DNA of 64,000 bases from Halodesulfovibrio marinisediminis DSM 17456 (GTDB taxonomy: Bacteria; Desulfobacterota; Desulfovibrionia; Desulfovibrionales; Desulfovibrionaceae). Below, piece after piece: positions 62,937-64,000 of this stretch. Numbering within the stretch: the first letter of the stretch is position 1; each line of letters opens with the position of its first letter. Below the pieces are notes generated by a model, which worked only from the letters and a program-made list of their open reading frames with translations, did not search any database and had not been told where the DNA came from. The position numbers and the translations under genes are program-made. Location: NCBI RefSeq assembly GCF_900129975.1, contig NZ_FSRG01000004.1, positions 248,001 to 312,000 on the forward strand, given 5' to 3'.

Positions 62937-64000
62937 ATGCGTAGAATCTTCGCAATATTCCTTATCGTCATGCTTAGTTCGAGTGTGGCATTTGCCGAGA
63001 ATAATTATACAAAATTAAAAAATGAAGGGAGTGTCCGCATAACCCCTGTGGTTATGGCTGTACAAAAAGCCGCACCTGCGGTTGTAAGTATCAGCACAGA
63101 CAGGATTGTTGAACGTGCGGTCAACCCTTTTGCACAGTTACTACCGCGTAATCCGCTGTTTGATGAGTTCTTTCAGCGCGGACAGGGACGTCGCAAAGTT
63201 AAAGAACAAACTCTTGGGTCTGGCGTTATTATTGATTCCAAAAAAGCTATTGTGCTGACAAACGCCCATGTTATCCAAGGCGCAGCGCAGATTAATGTTA
63301 CCTTGCTTGATGGACGTACATTTACTGCAACGCTGATCGGTTCAGATCCGGATTTTGATCTTGCTGTTCTGAAACTTGATAATGCTTCAGATTTGCCGGC
63401 GCTGCCTATGGCACAGTCAGAAGACCTTATGCCGGGCGAAACGGTAATCGCTATCGGCAACCCGCTTGGATTCAGCCATACTGTGACGACCGGAGTTGTT
63501 TCTGCGCTGGATCGTTCAATCAAAACAAATAACGCGACGATTACTGACCTTATCCAGATTGACGCTGCTATCAACCCGGGGAACAGCGGAGGGCCGCTAA
63601 TTAACCTTGCTGGGGAACTGGTGGGAATTAATACCGCCATGCTGCGTCAGGCTGCAAACATTGGTTTTTCCATTCCTATCGATAAGGCACGACGAGCTGT
63701 AACAGAATTGCTTGAGACCGGTCATATTGTTCCGGTGTGGCTTGGCCTTTCTGGCCAGAATCTTGATGAAAATACTGCTGCGTGGCTGCGGTTGCCATCC
63801 ACAAAAGGGTTACTTGTGACAGCGGTGTTCGACGGAACACCAGCAGCAAAAGCCGGAATTAAGTCTGGCGACACTATAATTGAAGTAAATGACAACTTGG
63901 TGACAGATCATAGGCACTACGTTCAGTTACTCAAGAATATGACGAAAGGGGAATCCGTAACTCTCACGTATATGCGTGATGGTGAACCTGTTACAACTAA
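62937..64000 (+). CDS. HtrA/Deg-family periplasmic serine protease, 3' end cut by window
   Basis: The start is the ATG at 62937; the frame runs off the window after 354 codons. A signal peptide (MRRIFAIFLIVMLSSSVAFA) directs export. The trypsin-like domain has the triad His near residue 111 ('LTNAHVIQGA'), Asp near 141 ('DPDFDLAVLKL') and Ser near 216 ('INPGNSGGPLINL'). The first PDZ domain follows from about 260 ('WLGLSGQNLDENTAAWLRLPSTKGLLVTAVFDGTPAAKAGIKSGDTIIEVND'). It degrades misfolded periplasmic proteins. AAAGG precedes the start. Whether a second PDZ follows is outside the window. Confidence 0.92.
   Translation, partial: MRRIFAIFLIVMLSSSVAFAENNYTKLKNEGSVRITPVVMAVQKAAPAVVSISTDRIVERAVNPFAQLLPRNPLFDEFFQRGQGRRKVKEQTLGSGVIIDSKKAIVLTNAHVIQGAAQINVTLLDGRTFTATLIGSDPDFDLAVLKLDNASDLPALPMAQSEDLMPGETVIAIGNPLGFSHTVTTGVVSALDRSIKTNNATITDLIQIDAAINPGNSGGPLINLAGELVGINTAMLRQAANIGFSIPIDKARRAVTELLETGHIVPVWLGLSGQNLDENTAAWLRLPSTKGLLVTAVFDGTPAAKAGIKSGDTIIEVNDNLVTDHRHYVQLLKNMTKGESVTLTYMRDGEPVTT

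Overview
The window reads as a chromosomal segment of a sulfate-reducing deltaproteobacterium of the Desulfovibrionales type, probably a marine, moderately AT-rich one (Halodesulfovibrio-like is my best guess, by inference only). Pointers are a stand-alone rubredoxin:oxygen oxidoreductase-type flavodiiron protein, a cytochrome bd-superfamily protein fused to a multihaem c tail, SelB (selenocysteine use), MoaC and a MoeA carrying a PBP-like tail (molybdopterin enzymes), PAS-GGDEF proteins with a four-cysteine PAS, a MucR-type regulator, and the many strong hairpin terminators between short transcription units.

Layout. 1-9 kb: DUF4340 protein (cut by the window edge), rpoZ-dnaJ-moaC, a Fur/PerR-type regulator, a thioesterase, a methyltransferase, hisS and aspS. 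9-13.5 kb (minus strand): P460-like haem lipoprotein, flavodiiron protein, enolase, type III pantothenate kinase. 13.9-21.4 kb: a two-gene membrane/multihaem cytochrome operon, class II photolyase, prfC, MucR-type regulator. 22-31.3 kb: hydantoinase-family protein, a Zn-dependent phospholipase C-like secreted protein, hemW, a marR-MFS efflux unit with a visible operator, an M23 peptidase and a small lipoprotein. 31.6-32.0 kb holds two small genes: a BFD-like Fe-S protein and a solitary recombinase HTH fragment.

32.0-41.6 kb is the accessory region. A tRNA-Leu(CAG) gene (41.5 kb, minus) is followed at its 3' side by a tyrosine integrase. A 23-nt exact copy of the tRNA 3' end lies 8 kb away at 33.54 kb and bounds an integrated element that carries a PAS-GGDEF protein, a serine recombinase with a candidate palindromic site, a polymerase-like protein with family-A-like motifs (TV-Pol-like), and two look-alike single-pass membrane proteins of unknown function. 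A second, more decayed att-like copy at 32.07 kb, followed by a colinear PAS-GGDEF paralogue, suggests an older related element in tandem.

41.9-64 kb returns to core genes: ribF-clc, an LldR-like regulator with paired operators upstream of an FMN-dependent alpha-hydroxy-acid oxidising enzyme, a PEBP-family protein and MoeA-PBP, a universal stress protein, a long structured non-coding stretch, a Na/Pi transporter, ferredoxin-nitroreductase, an NhaC-type antiporter, a helicase-exonuclease fusion resembling MrfA joined to MrfB, selB, yjbQ, cobT and an HtrA/Deg protease (cut by the window end). A dispersed intergenic repeat with a GCCTCCGGCGGC-like head sits just past the 3' ends of several genes. 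Family assignments come from reading motifs by eye; no searches were run.
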